Origin: Flaccisagitta enflata
Lineage: Eukaryota > Chaetognatha > Sagittoidea > Aphragmophora
Assembly (NCBI GenBank): GCA_965153355.1
Contig: OZ231127.1
Span: 10,788,001-10,852,000, forward strand
Reading direction: 5' to 3'
Length of the DNA stretch: 64,000 nucleotides
Shown here: positions 11,273 to 22,711 of the stretch, one piece after another
Layout: each line of letters starts with the position of its first letter
Numbering within the stretch: the first letter of the stretch is position 1
Notes under the pieces: model-generated
What the model saw: the letters and a program-made list of their open reading frames with translations, nothing else
The model's database searches: none
What the model was told of the DNA's origin: nothing
Translations under genes and position numbers: made by a program

Positions 11273-11786
11273 TCAAGAAAGAGTACCTTCGACTTTTCCT
11301 GATACAGGCGACATATCTTTTCCGGCAATTGAGGATGATGATGTGGAGCTATCCTTTGGACTTGATTTAATGTCCTTGGGAGCAAGCCATGGTGGTGATG
11401 CAGCAGGTAGTGATGATGCAGCAAGCCAAGGCGGTGATGCAGCAGGCAGTGGTGGTACAGCAGGCATTGGTGGCGAAGCAGGTAATGGTGGTGATGCAAC
11501 AAGCCAAGGCGGAGATGAAGCAGGCAACGGTGGTGCAGCAGGCAATGGTGGTGAGGCTGTCACTGGCAGTGTTGGCGCTGAGGCTCGAGTTGACAAGCTT
11601 GCGGAGTTTCCTTTGGCAGCTGAGGTTTTTGCTGAGACAATTAGGCCTGGAGAAGGAGAACAGATGTTAGCAATGAATGCATTACTTGAGAAGAAAGAAC
11701 TCAGTTTTAAAGAAAAAAGAAAAATGTGAAAGACAAGAAAATAAGTGAAAGGGGAAAGGGACAGATAGAAAGACTACAATATTACG

Positions 11787-11842
<56 letters not shown>

Positions 11843-14800
11843 AACTGGGGTAGCCAACCAGGGCTTGATAAGCATGAATCGGCATCTGATTTTCAGAAAG
11901 GCCATGCGATCCACCATATTGGGCCATGCCACCGAATCATTTTTGTGTAAGACTCCTGTCAACGTCATGTCAATGTAATGTATGCTTCAACTGTAAGGGG
12001 AACTTTATTTCAATCATAAAGGCACGCTAAGCTTGCAATGCTACGTCTGATGAGGGAACATAGATGGGGATTGATCCCGAGACCTTTGAAAGCAAAGGTA
12101 AGCCGTAACCACTCGGCCACCACGCGCCCCATTATATATTATATGACGTCGTTACCTAGTGGTGTAGCGATTATCATTTTTCCAATCAATCTCTCAAAAT
12201 ACAAGCTATTGTCAGTTCATAACAGACAAAAAAGCCGGAAAAAGGGGATCGTGATCGTCAGCTTACCCTGAGGATTTTGCAATTGATCTCTTAGGTCCAG
12301 AATCCATTTGACTTTAAGCTGGCTTTTCGTTGCCTCCAATTCAGCCACTTTTGAGTCAATTTCAGACTTTGGTTTTTTGGACTCTTCCATCTTCTCAATA
12401 GCTCGAGAGAGATTGTACTGTTTGGACTCCCATTTGCGCACGTCCGCCTTCGGGGAAAATGAATTGACTTTATGTTTACAAACTTAGAACGGCCAATAAA
12501 TCTAATGCTGACCAATGGACTAAGGGCAGATTCACATTCCAATGAAAAAGTTAGTAAAAGTCTCCAAAAGGCTGTCATACAAAAAAGAGTCTCCAAAAGG
12601 CTGTCATACAAAAAATTCAAGTCATTTCTTGTCGCGGACTAGCGACTGTTAAAGAGGCTTTGTCCTCCCGTTGGTCCATCTGTCCAATGGTCTGTCCGTC
12701 CATTGGTCTGCATGTAATGCCAAAGTGGATTAAGTGTGTGTGTGTAGGGAGGGGGGTGTGATGGGGGTTGTACGCTCCTGCCCACCCGCCCATAGCGATG
12801 TTACAACCACGGGTTACTTGTTTATTTGACAAATTCAGTGAAACCAGGCTCCTTGGAATGATGTCTGTCCATCGGTGGGTGGTCAGTCACAAAATATTTT
12901 TTTGTGTACTGCTTTTTTCAACCACACGTGACTGTCAGGTTGACCAAGTTTCACCCTTAGTCCATCATATGTTCAATTACCTTCAGGGATTTGAAGTTGG
13001 GTTCACTTTTCACTACAAGTTCTTGGAGGCTTCTGAGAAAACCATTGATGGTAACATCATGACCCACCGCACCAGGAGAAATAGTTTGGGGAGTGCTCTC
13101 TTCAGTAGCAGATGCTGTGTTGGTGTCTTCGCCTTCATCAGGACAAATCTCCTTCCGCTTCTTCATCATCGCTTCGTCATCACCAATTTCACTCCTAACC
13201 ATCTCCATCATGTCAGAGTAAGCTTTTGCGCATTGCTGCGGCAATTTCCTGGCCATGGGCAAGTCAGGGAAGAATTCCTTTGCAAACCAATGGCAGTGCA
13301 CCAACGTGCGTGGATTGGAATGTTGAACTTTGTCCAGAAGATCTTCAGCGGTGACCCCCGTGCGGAAGTGCTTCTTCAAAGCCACTTGGTTCTGGCCAGC
13401 GTGTGCTAGGAGATTGCGGACAAATCTCAAGTAACAAGACAATGAGTCGGAATATTTCGAGTTCTTCAGCAACTCTGGAGCTACAAATGGTAACTCCTTC
13501 CATTTGCAGTCCAGGACCATGAAGAAAGTTTTGTTGAATTCCTCCTTCATGTTCTTGGCCTTGGTAGACCTGCCCATGTTGATCATGGCTTCGTTGAGAT
13601 CAAACAGACCTTGAATGAGATCACTTTTGCTGTCAAAGTAAGGAATCTTCTTGGCTTGTTCCATGGTGATCCTGTCTAGTGGATTGGGTTGGGTCATGGT
13701 CCAAATGGCGTTCTTGGCGAGCTCATCGATCTTGGCGTTGATCAGGTTTGTCCGATCATTTTGGTTCATTTTTGAGATGGTTTCCATATTGTTGGATCCC
13801 TGAAAAAGATGCTCGCCTTTGCAGAGGATCTGATAGAATACAAGGGCAATCGCGAACACATCATGATTGACATATTCCATGAATGAGACCATCAGCTCCT
13901 GGGTCATCAGTTTGGCCAAGTGTGGATCAAGATACAACATGGTGAACATGCCAGCTGTAATGGCAGCTTTCTGGTCTTCATCCAGCGATTTGGCTGAATC
14001 AAAATCGGTGAACTTGGTGGAAAAAGTGCCATCTCGTTCCTGTGGTGAGATGAGCAGGTTCGCCGGTTTGATGTCCCTGTAGTAAGCAAGGGGAGCAAAA
14101 ACTTGGGTTTGAATCCCGCCTACAAAACTCATTCAATTTGTGATCTTCAGTGATGCATTTCACATACAGTACGATGGGAGCAAAGAGAACCTAGACTGGA
14201 GGATAGATTTTAGTTATCTTGATTTCTTTTGATTCATGAAAAAATTGGGATCTGTATTAATTAAAGGTTGCTTTATTGCTTGAATATATTTGCGTCTGTT
14301 ATCCTTAAACTTGTGACTTGATTTCATCAGGACTTCATATTTCAATGTTCTAACCTAGCTTATCAGATTGGGCAGAAAATTTTACATAATCTAGAGAGAA
14401 AAAAATCAGCTCAATCAGACCATTTTTATAGGTTTTATGCCTGTTTTAAGCTTTGCCTAAATATCAATTTACATAATTGTTCTATTTAAAAAATAACTGT
14501 AAAATCTGTAAAAACAGTCCGATTGAGCTGATTATTTTTTTCAAAATTATGTAAGATATGTAGCACGATCTGACGAGCAAGGTTAAAATGTTGAAAAATG
14601 AAGTCTTGATGAAGTCAACTTACAAGTTGAAGAGTGAGAAAAGCTAACATATTCAGACAATAGAGAAACCTTTGATTACACCGTCTTTAAATCGAATTGA
14701 TAAATGTTAAACCTTTATAACTCCTGAACTACTAGGCAAAAAGCCTTCAAATTTTCAGAGAATTTTGGTAATATACTGCGGTTTTGTTATACAAAACCTC

Positions 14801-17800
14801 AAATTGGAGTAATAGATAATTGAGGATTGGCAAAACATCAAATAAAATTCACTTTTGAAGCTGCAACAATTCTTCCATATTTTCTTCCACAAAGAAGCTT
14901 TCTTTATTTGCATGCCATTTTTAATGAAAAAAAGTTATAGCCCCGGGGAAGGTCTCAAATGGCAGGAAATATGTCAAAGATTTCAGTTCTGTCAAAAAAA
15001 TTGAGAAGATTTGGATATTTCAAGAGGTTACGATTGATTTGAAAAAAAATCTTGCTGTCATGCAAACTTCAACTTCTAGAAAATTGATCTAAATCTTCAT
15101 AAATGTAAAAAGATGGTCAAAAAATTTGCCAAAACTAAAAAATATGATTTTTTTTCCATTTTTGACCAGCCTTAAGGTTCCAGCTCTACATGTTTTAAAA
15201 TGGTAAGCATATGATAACAACTTCATTCAAAAAAACCTATGAAATGATTGATTTTGCCCCTAAAAATCCTATTTTTTCAATGATTTGCTGAACCTCACCT
15301 TTTCATGACCAAAAATTGAAGTTTTGCTTAACAAAACCGCAGTATATTACAAACATTCTCTGAAAATTTGAAGACTTTTTGCCAAGTAGATTAGGAGTTA
15401 TAAAGGTTTAACATTTATCAATTCGATTTAAAGACGGTGTAGTATAGATCTCAAATTTTTCTCAAATCAAATAAAATTAATACACTTAAAACCTATCCTC
15501 CAGTCTAGGTCGTCTTTGCTCCCATCGTACTGTATCTTTGAGCAACCTCATAGCTACATTGTGTACAGGTACAGGAAATTTTTGTTTCATTTTATATTTT
15601 GCTTTTGATACATATTCACAATCAAAAACATAATTGGGCTTTCAGTTAAGTATTTTTGATATGATACATAAGGTGTTTTAACAATGTTTTTAAACCCAGA
15701 ATACTGACTATGGATTCATAACAATCAGAAATAGAAATTGAATGTTCGAATTATCTAGAAAAATGGTGAACCCAATTTCAAAAAATTGTAAAGTGAAATC
15801 ATATTTCGGCCTCTATAAAGAAAATTTTCCCTTTTCTTGTTTTTAAAAAGAGGCCAAGTTTTTGGAAATGCTTATTTCTTTATTTCTATGCAGTGATACG
15901 ATTTCACCTAACAAGAGTGAAATGGCAAAATATGATTATCTAATAATAATCTTCTTTTTTCTACCTTTTTTGAATACATCATATACGTCAAGTCAGTATT
16001 TCAGAGATCATCTATGCAAAGTTTATTGTTCAACACTTAGAAAATTTTCATTTTCAAAAAAAAATCAGCCAAAAAGGTTTTACTCCCGGTGCCTACCTGT
16101 GGGAAAGGTTGTTTTTGTGGCTATCCAACTTGGAATGGATGTAAGCCAGGGCGCAGAAGATGTCAAAGACGACATCACGCGGAGTCATCACTTTGAACAC
16201 TTTGTCGTGCAAGGATTTCTTCTCAGGAGTGTCAGGAATGATGACGTCCAGAAGAGAACCTAAAATCAATAGCAGCCCAAAGGCAGTAAGTGGTCAACAG
16301 TACCCGTGCCCTGCTTTTGTAATGTGTGATTTAAGTTGAGAGGGAGCAAAGGCAGCAGCCCCAAAGGGGACGAAGTCCTGTAGAACACAGGGGGAATCTG
16401 TCCGTCCATCCATCCGCCCATCCGCCTGTTTGTCCCCCCTGTCCCATCCTCAGGGCTATGTCTCCTTTGGGGCCTATTATGACCCAAATTCTGCCAAATA
16501 GCCCAAATCCAAGCAATATGGCCAAAATCTAGGCAAAATGACCAAATTCAAGCATATTGGCCCAATTTCAAGCAATTTGGCCTAAATCTGGTCAGAATCT
16601 AGGTGTCAAAGGCCACAATTCAGGTCTAAGGAGCTAAAATGATGGAGCTTGGGCTAGAATTGGGGTTCTCTGGCCAGATTTTGGCCATTTTGCTTGAAAT
16701 TGGGCCATTTTGCTTGAAATTGGGCCCCTCTACTCAGATTTTGGCCATATTGCTTGGACTTGAGCTATTTGGCAGAATTTGGGTCAGAATAGGTCCCAAA
16801 GGAGACGAAGCCCTGAGGATAGGGTAGGGGGGACGCACGCACGCACGCACGCACGCACACACGCACGCACGGACAGATTCCTCCTGAGTTCAACAGGACT
16901 TTGTCCCCTTCAGGGCTGCTGCCCAAAAAGCATGTTCATGTAAATTAGGTCATGTTCTCTTTTTACCGACTCGCGCGTGCATCTTTCAGTTGGTCAATCG
17001 GTCTGTCCATCAGACACTTTGCTTTCTTGGCAGGCATTTAAGGGCATCTCTGCCCCTGCCCAAATGATTGGTTAGTCTTATCACTGCCCATCCGTATACG
17101 ACTTGGGTAGCCGTGTGTCCGGCCTTAATTCACTTTCGTTTCATTCGGCTTAATCCTCAGTGATCAAATTACTCAAATGTTACTGCTAGGCCTGAGACAA
17201 TAGAAGGACAAAAGTTACAAGACTCACGGGGCCTTGCAATAGCCTTTTCTAATTATAGCAACGATCAGGTAGCAATGTCAAGTTTCACTCACAGGGCCTT
17301 GCATTAGCCTTTTCTAATCAGGTAGCAATGTTAAGTTTCACTCAGGGCCTTCAGCTTTCTCCAGGATGAGATAGAAGCGTTTCCTATCTTCATCGACGTG
17401 AATCCCGAGGACTTTGACAACTGAAGGATGTTCATGAAGCCGATTGATCTCAATTATAGCAACGATCAGGTAGCAATGATAAGTTTCACTCACAGGGCCT
17501 TGCATTAGCCTTTTCTAATCAGGTAACAATGTTAAGTTTCACTCACCTTCAGCTTTCTCCAGGATGAGATAGAAGCGTTTCCTATCTTCATCGACGTGAA
17601 TCCCGAGGACTTTGACAACTGAGGGATGTTCATGAAGACTCCGATTGATCTCAGCACAATCCTTCAATCTCTGCAGTTGCTTGGCACTCGTCCATGATGT
17701 CACCTAAACCATTGGGGAGAAAATAAGAAAGGTGATGAATGAATGAATGAAAAAATCAATGAATGAATGAATGAACAAATGAAGGATTGAATGAATGAAT

Positions 17801-18304
17801 GAATGAATGAATGAATGAATGAATGAATGAATGAATGAATGAATGAATGAAAAAAGGAATGAATGACTGAAGGAATGAAGGAATGTAAAAACGAATGAAT
17901 GAATGAATGAATGAATGAATGAATGAATGAATAACTAAATCAATGAATCAATCAATCAATGAATCAATGAATCAATGAAAACACAAATGAATGGATGAAT
18001 GAATGAATGAATGAATGAATGAATGAATGAATGAATGAATGAATGAATGAATGAATGAATGAAAAAACGAATGAATAAATCAATGAATGAATGAATTAAT
18101 GAATGAATGAATGAATAAATGAATGAATGAATGAATGAATGAATGAATGAATGAATGAATGAATGAATGAATATCTAAATCAATCAATCAATGAATCAAT
18201 GAATCAATGAAAACACAAATAAATGAATGAATGAATGAATGAATGAATGAATGAATGAATGAATTATTGAATGAATGATATTCTTTAATATAGTTATCTC
18301 TCTG

Positions 18305-18340
<36 letters not shown>

Positions 18341-18625
18341 TATTTCTTTTTTTCTTTCTATCTTTCTTTCTTTCTTTCATTCTTTCATTCTTTCTTCTTT
18401 CTTTCTTTCTATCTTCCTTTCTTTCTTTCTTTTTTTCTTCTTTATTTTCTTCTTTTTTGCATGCTTTCTTGCATGCATTCTTTCTTTCTTTCTTTCATCT
18501 TTTCCTTCTATCTTTTTTTCTTACTTACTTTGTTTCTTTCTTTGTTTTTTCTGTCTGTCTGTCTGTCTGTCTTCTCTCTCTCTCTCTCTATCTATCTGTA
18601 TATATATATATATCTCTCTCTCCTA

Positions 18626-18688
<63 letters not shown>

Positions 18689-18836
18689 CCTTAACCGACA
18701 TCACTGGCTGTCCCGCATCATGTATCTGTCCTTTGAAGAGTGCCGTGGATCCATCTCCACCCGCGCGGTATTTGTCAATCCTCGATTGTTCATCCCAGTT
18801 GAAACTGATCGTGTTGAGATTAAACTTTTCACTCAT
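11273..18836 (-). CDS. Kinase-KEN protein (IRE1/RNase L-like), sensorless
   Basis: Six coding exons join with matching phases: 18690-18836, 17547-17703, 16097-16259, 12981-14076, 12267-12447, 11273-11646 (2118 nt, 705 aa). All junctions are GT-AG. Residues about 20-300 are a protein kinase: Gly-rich loop AGGDGSTALFKG, ATP-site lysine in PVMSVK, catalytic HRDIKPANLL (155-164; the HRD arginine codon is split by intron 3), and DFD (180-182) instead of DFG, as in RNase L. Residues about 305-430 match a KEN ribonuclease domain, with catalytic R376, N377 and H381 in the RNxxxH pattern of IRE1. In that family, kinase-side dimerisation activates RNA cleavage. The usual N-terminal sensor (luminal domain with membrane anchor, or ankyrin repeats) is absent: only about 20 residues precede the kinase, so a soluble protein is inferred. 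A Lys/Glu-rich coiled-coil exon and a Pro/Ala/Ser tail (SPPWLA, PPLPA repeats) follow. If intron 4 is retained, translation stops at 12957. Confidence 0.85.
11787..12131 (-). mobile_element. tRNA-derived SINE with (AAC)n tail
   Basis: On the minus strand the head GGGGCGCGTGGTGGCCGAG, continuing TGGTTACGGC, has a near-perfect polymerase III A box of the Ser/Leu tRNA type. A B-box-like GGGATCAATCC follows 35-40 bases later. The anticodon arm is degenerate (ACCTTTG...CAAAGGT), so this is not a working tRNA gene. A body of about 210 bp leads to a (AAC)n tail (11787-11841). It lies in intron 5 of the kinase-KEN gene, in the same orientation. Confidence 0.7.
12629..12815 (+). mobile_element. K element, degenerate, in intron 4
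   Basis: Begins GTCGCGGACTAGCGACTG (hairpin), then AGAGGCTTTGTCC, GTTGGTCC repeats and TCCTGCCCACCCGCCCATAGC. It is the family layout with a decayed far end, in intron 4 of the kinase-KEN gene. Confidence 0.55.
14167..15532. mobile_element. Mariner-like palindromic MITE in intron 3
   Basis: 1366 bp bounded by inverted CAGTACGATGGGAGCAAAG and flanked on both sides by TA, the Tc1/mariner target. A second long inverted pair lies further in (14668-14815 against 15315-15445, around TTATAACTCCT and ACCGCAGTATATTAC), so most of the element can fold back. No transposase frame is present, so it is non-autonomous. It makes up two thirds of intron 3. Confidence 0.85.
16275..16925. mobile_element. FB foldback element 1 (intron 2)
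   Basis: Ends are inverted copies of GCAGCAGCCCCAAAGGGGAC and AAGTCCTGTAGAACACAGG. Arms are inverted minisatellites (CAAATCTAGGC-type on the left, GCCATTTTGCTTGAAATTGG on the right), and CCGTCC / (ACGC)n tracts lie beside the ends. Confidence 0.75.
16966..17126 (+). mobile_element. K element, diverged, in intron 2
   Basis: ACCGACTCGCGCGTGC start, GGTCAATCGGTCTGTCC core, then CTGCCCATCCGTATACGACT and CCGTGTGTCCGGCCTTAATT. Layout and far end match the AGTCGCG subfamily with decay. Confidence 0.6.
17349..17451 (-). pseudogene. Partial tandem copy of kinase exon 2
   Basis: A copy of the last 103-106 bases of exon 2 (17547-17652), nearly identical: one substitution and a 3-bp deletion were seen. 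It sits 198-201 bp downstream in the gene, with the adjoining intron sequence duplicated too (AATTATAGCAACGATCAGG at 17251 and 17452). It has no acceptor and its donor GT is changed (GAAG/GC), so it is probably not spliced. The near identity points to a recent event. Confidence 0.85.
17735..18270. repeat. (GAAT)n microsatellite in intron 1
   Basis: About 530 bp of TGAATGAA units with ATCAATCA interruptions. With the following pyrimidine tracts it makes up nearly all of intron 1. Confidence 0.95.
18295..18682 (+). repeat. (CTTT)n, (GTCT)n, (CT)n tracts in intron 1
   Basis: CTTT-rich 18300-18550, GTCT 18550-18572, then TA and CT runs to 18682. The CT run ends only 6 bp before the exon 1 donor at 18689/18688 (read on minus). 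Confidence 0.95.
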
Positions 18837-19726
<890 letters not shown>

Positions 19727-19730
<4 letters not shown>

Positions 19731-19878
19731 GGGAGGAGCAAATTTGAGGGCTGGGAGAATGAATTTAGAGGCCCAACCGAGGATGGGTGGACGGAAGGAC
19801 GGACGGACGGACGGACGTATGGAAATTCCCCCCTGTGTTCTACAGGACATCGGCCCTTTGGGGCCGCTGCCCAAAAAG
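19727..19878. mobile_element. FB foldback element, right half
   Basis: Contains GGGCTGGG minisatellite remnants, (GGAC)n, CCCCCCTGTGTTCTACAGGA, then GGCCCTTTGGGGCCGCTGCC: the characteristic FB right end without a matching left end nearby. Confidence 0.65.
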
Positions 19879-20169
19879 GAGACTTTTTGAGGGATTTTGC
19901 AGTGGAATTTCGATTTTTGAAAAATTCAGCCTTGGCGATCGTTGAGACAATAGTCCTTGGAAGGTTGAAATGTTTGCAGCCTCTGTTGGCTAAAAAGTTG
20001 ACAGTATCTCCTTTTTGTCACAGCTCCAGTCTTACTCTTACTTTGAGACCGTTAGCTGGTGGTGTAGATAAAATTGTTGGCATTCGTGTTCTTGAAAAAG
20101 TCGCGTGGATGAAAAAACAGGTTGAAATGATCATAACTCTTTCTTTCTCGTATTGTAAACACATGTGTT

Positions 20170-20253
<84 letters not shown>
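20170..20253 (+). repeat. (CT)n microsatellite
   Basis: Uninterrupted CT run of 84 bp. Confidence 0.95.
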
Positions 20254-20255
<2 letters not shown>

Positions 20256-20413
20256 GGTGAATTGTTCTCATATCGAAGCATATGGTGCATTGATCCTATA
20301 TCGGAGGACTCACCGCCGAAATCTTAGGGTCGATAAATCAGAAGAAATTAACACTAGAAAAGCCTAAGAAAATTCGGGACCTGACAATTCATGACGAAAA
20401 ATCCGAAATGACG

Positions 20414-20727
20414 TCAAATAGGGTGACGATAAGGCAGTAGCCCACTGTACATTAAAATCATTAAGAAAACATCAGTCAAACACCTTTGATACTTCTTTGA
20501 GTCTTGTGGACATGAAAACATTTCATCAATTGCATTGATATGCTTTTTAGATGTATTTTTAAGTAGAACGACACGATCTCCGCTCATAACTTGAAAGCAG
20601 ATCTTTTTAAGCCCATGCTCAATGGTGTGTGCTATCTTCTCTTTAGCTGTCTCCAAAACACTATCTAACACGACACCGGGTTTAAAGGGTGTAAGGACGT
20701 GACATGACGATCTTTTGGCATCATATA
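20414..20727 (-). CDS. Unrecognised open frame / possible exon
   Basis: An open stretch of about 105 codons ending at a stop by 20414, preceded by an acceptor-like TTTTAG at about 20728-20733. The translation is protein-like and non-repetitive (CLYDAKRSSCHVLTPFKPG, SGDRVVLLKNTSKKHINAID, KYQRCLTDVFLMILMYSGLL). I recognise no family. It could be a terminal exon of a host gene or a fragment of a transposon protein. No partner exon was identified upstream. Confidence 0.35.
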
Positions 20728-21064
20728 AGCAGCTAAAATTTCCTTAAATAGCTGAAAAAAATATTGTTTGGTCATGTGCGGTAACTAACAGGAAATAAAA
20801 TGTAATTTTTCTGCCATTTTGCTTTTGGATTAGCAATCTTGTTTTACATTTCATTTCTAAACAAATTGAGAAAGAAGAACGTGGTTGGTGGCATTTTTTT
20901 TGTGGCGTTTTAGACCGATTACGAGTCCGCATACGTTACTGCATGAGCGAGTACGATTACGCTTACGATTCCACCTATCTTTAATCGCGTATGATTACGA
21001 TTACGAGTACACAACTCAATTTACTAGGCCTCTTGCACAGTAAAATCAATTTTGGTCAAATTCT

Positions 21065-21072
21065 GAAAAGAA

Positions 21073-21104
<32 letters not shown>

Positions 21105-21535
21105 AAAAGGAACGATTAAGCAAGAAAGAAAGAAAAATGAAAAGAAAGAAGGAAAGAAAGGAGAAAGAAAGAAAGAGAAGAAAGAAGAAAGAAAAGAAGA
21201 AAGAAAGAAAGAAAGAAGACAGAAAGAATAAAAGGGCAAGGGAAAAGAAGACAGCAGAAAAGAAAGAAAAAAGAAAGAGGAAAAGAAAAGGAAAGATGGA
21301 AAGAAGAAAAAGGATAGAAAGAAAAGAAGAAGAAAGAAGAAGAAAGAAAGAAAGAGAAAGAAAGAAAAAAAAGAATGAATGAAAGGAGAAAAAAAGCCAG
21401 ATAAAAAGAAGTATTTAAGAAATGAAGAAAGAAAGAAGGTAAGGTAGAAAGACAGAAAGACAGACAGAAAGAAGAAAGAAGAAAGAAAGAAGAAAGAAAG
21501 AAAAGAAAGAAAGAAAGAAAGAAGAAAGAAATGTG
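21065..21535 (+). repeat. (GAAA)n polypurine tract
   Basis: About 470 bp almost purely A and G on the plus strand. Confidence 0.9.
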
Positions 21536-21799
21536 GACGTGGTTCCAACCTTTGCGTATTGATTGACAGTATTACAGCAAAGCAAACAGCTGATCAACCT
21601 AGTGACGAGCGTGAAAGGGCCGTTTCTGTCATGCATGTCTGTCTGTTTGTCTTTCTCTCTCTCTTTCTTGCCTCTGCTCTGCTGTATATATATATATATA
21701 TCTCTCCTCTCTCTTTCTCTCCAATTTAAAATGTCTTTGTACTCGTTGGAATGATGAACCTAGTGACGAGCGTGAAAGGGCCGTTTCTGCCATGCAGGC

Positions 21800-21927
<128 letters not shown>

Positions 21928-22093
21928 ATCAACCCAATTTTGGCGTAGGCACATGCCGTTTGTGAAATTGAGGCGCTTTGATTACGCTTACGAGTACAGC
22001 CAAAATGGCGAGTACAGCGAGTACGCGTCCGTTGCGTGGGATTACGCCATCCTTTCTCTAGGTCTGGTGGCAGCTAAAAGAAGTGAGAATAAG

Positions 22094-22285
22094 AACAAGG
22101 CCGGATGCACATTGCTACACGTGCGAGTGGGCAGGGGCTGTAATTGAGGTCACACAGATTATTTAGGCAGAGCAGTGAAACAAAACCCCAAAAAAAAGCC
22201 AAGTGTGACCGACGGACCAGCGGATCGACAGACCGACGGACTGACTGGCAAAGCGGGGTGTAGAGTCGCATAGCACGTAAGTAAA
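22094..22285 (-). mobile_element. K element, AGTCGCG subfamily
   Basis: AACAAGGCCGGATGCACATT start, GGGCAGGGGC, (GACC/GGAC) core, GCGGGGTGTAGAGTCGCAT and a decayed hairpin end plus TAAAAA. Confidence 0.75.
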
Positions 22286-22430
22286 AACAAAAACGAAAAA
22301 CAAAAGGAAGAATTTAAGAGCGTAAAAATGTTATAAGACAAAAAAAAACATAGAAAAAAACAAACAACAGAAGAAAAAAAGAGAGAGATAAAAAAGAACA
22401 AACAATGGGAAGATCTAAAAAGAAAGATTA

Positions 22431-22620
22431 AACAAGGCCGGATACAGGGCTACCGAAGTCGCGTGCGGGTGGGCAGGGGCCATATTTGAGTCACCAGACC
22501 ATTGGGGCAGGAGCAGTGAGGTCAGAGGCGTCCAAATCATAAAAAAGTAAGTGTACCAACCGACCAACCGACCGACCAACGGACAAAGCGGGTTGTAGAG
22601 TCGCGTGCACGCGACTGAAA
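22431..22620 (-). mobile_element. K element, AGTCGCG subfamily
   Basis: AACAAGGCCGGATACAGG, AAGTCGCGTGCGGGTGGGC, (CGAC) core, GGGTTGTAG and the palindrome AGTCGCGTGCACGCGACT. Both key motifs are intact. Confidence 0.85.
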
Positions 22621-22711
22621 ATAGAATGAAAGAGAAATAAGAGGAGAAAGAGATAAAAAAAGTGCGAAAGAAGAAAAGAACGACCAAACAAACAAATACA
22701 AAATAGTCAAA

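Noticed and set aside
11268-11729. Plus-strand Gly/Ala/Asp-rich frame of 153 codons
   Set aside because: Antisense of the last kinase-KEN exon, which has an acceptor, a phase match and a stop on the minus strand.
12050-12131. Functional tRNA gene
   Set aside because: A and B boxes are recognisable, but the anticodon and acceptor stems do not fold properly and the sequence continues into a SINE body and tail.
12768-13409. Plus-strand frame of 213 codons
   Set aside because: Antisense shadow of kinase-KEN exon 4; no domain on the plus strand.
12957-14132. Single-exon reading of the kinase-KEN frame (391 codons as one ORF)
   Set aside because: The start before DIKPAN is intronic (an acceptor sits at the HRD codon) and exons for the kinase N-lobe lie upstream in phase. 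The downstream donor leads to a phase-matched exon.
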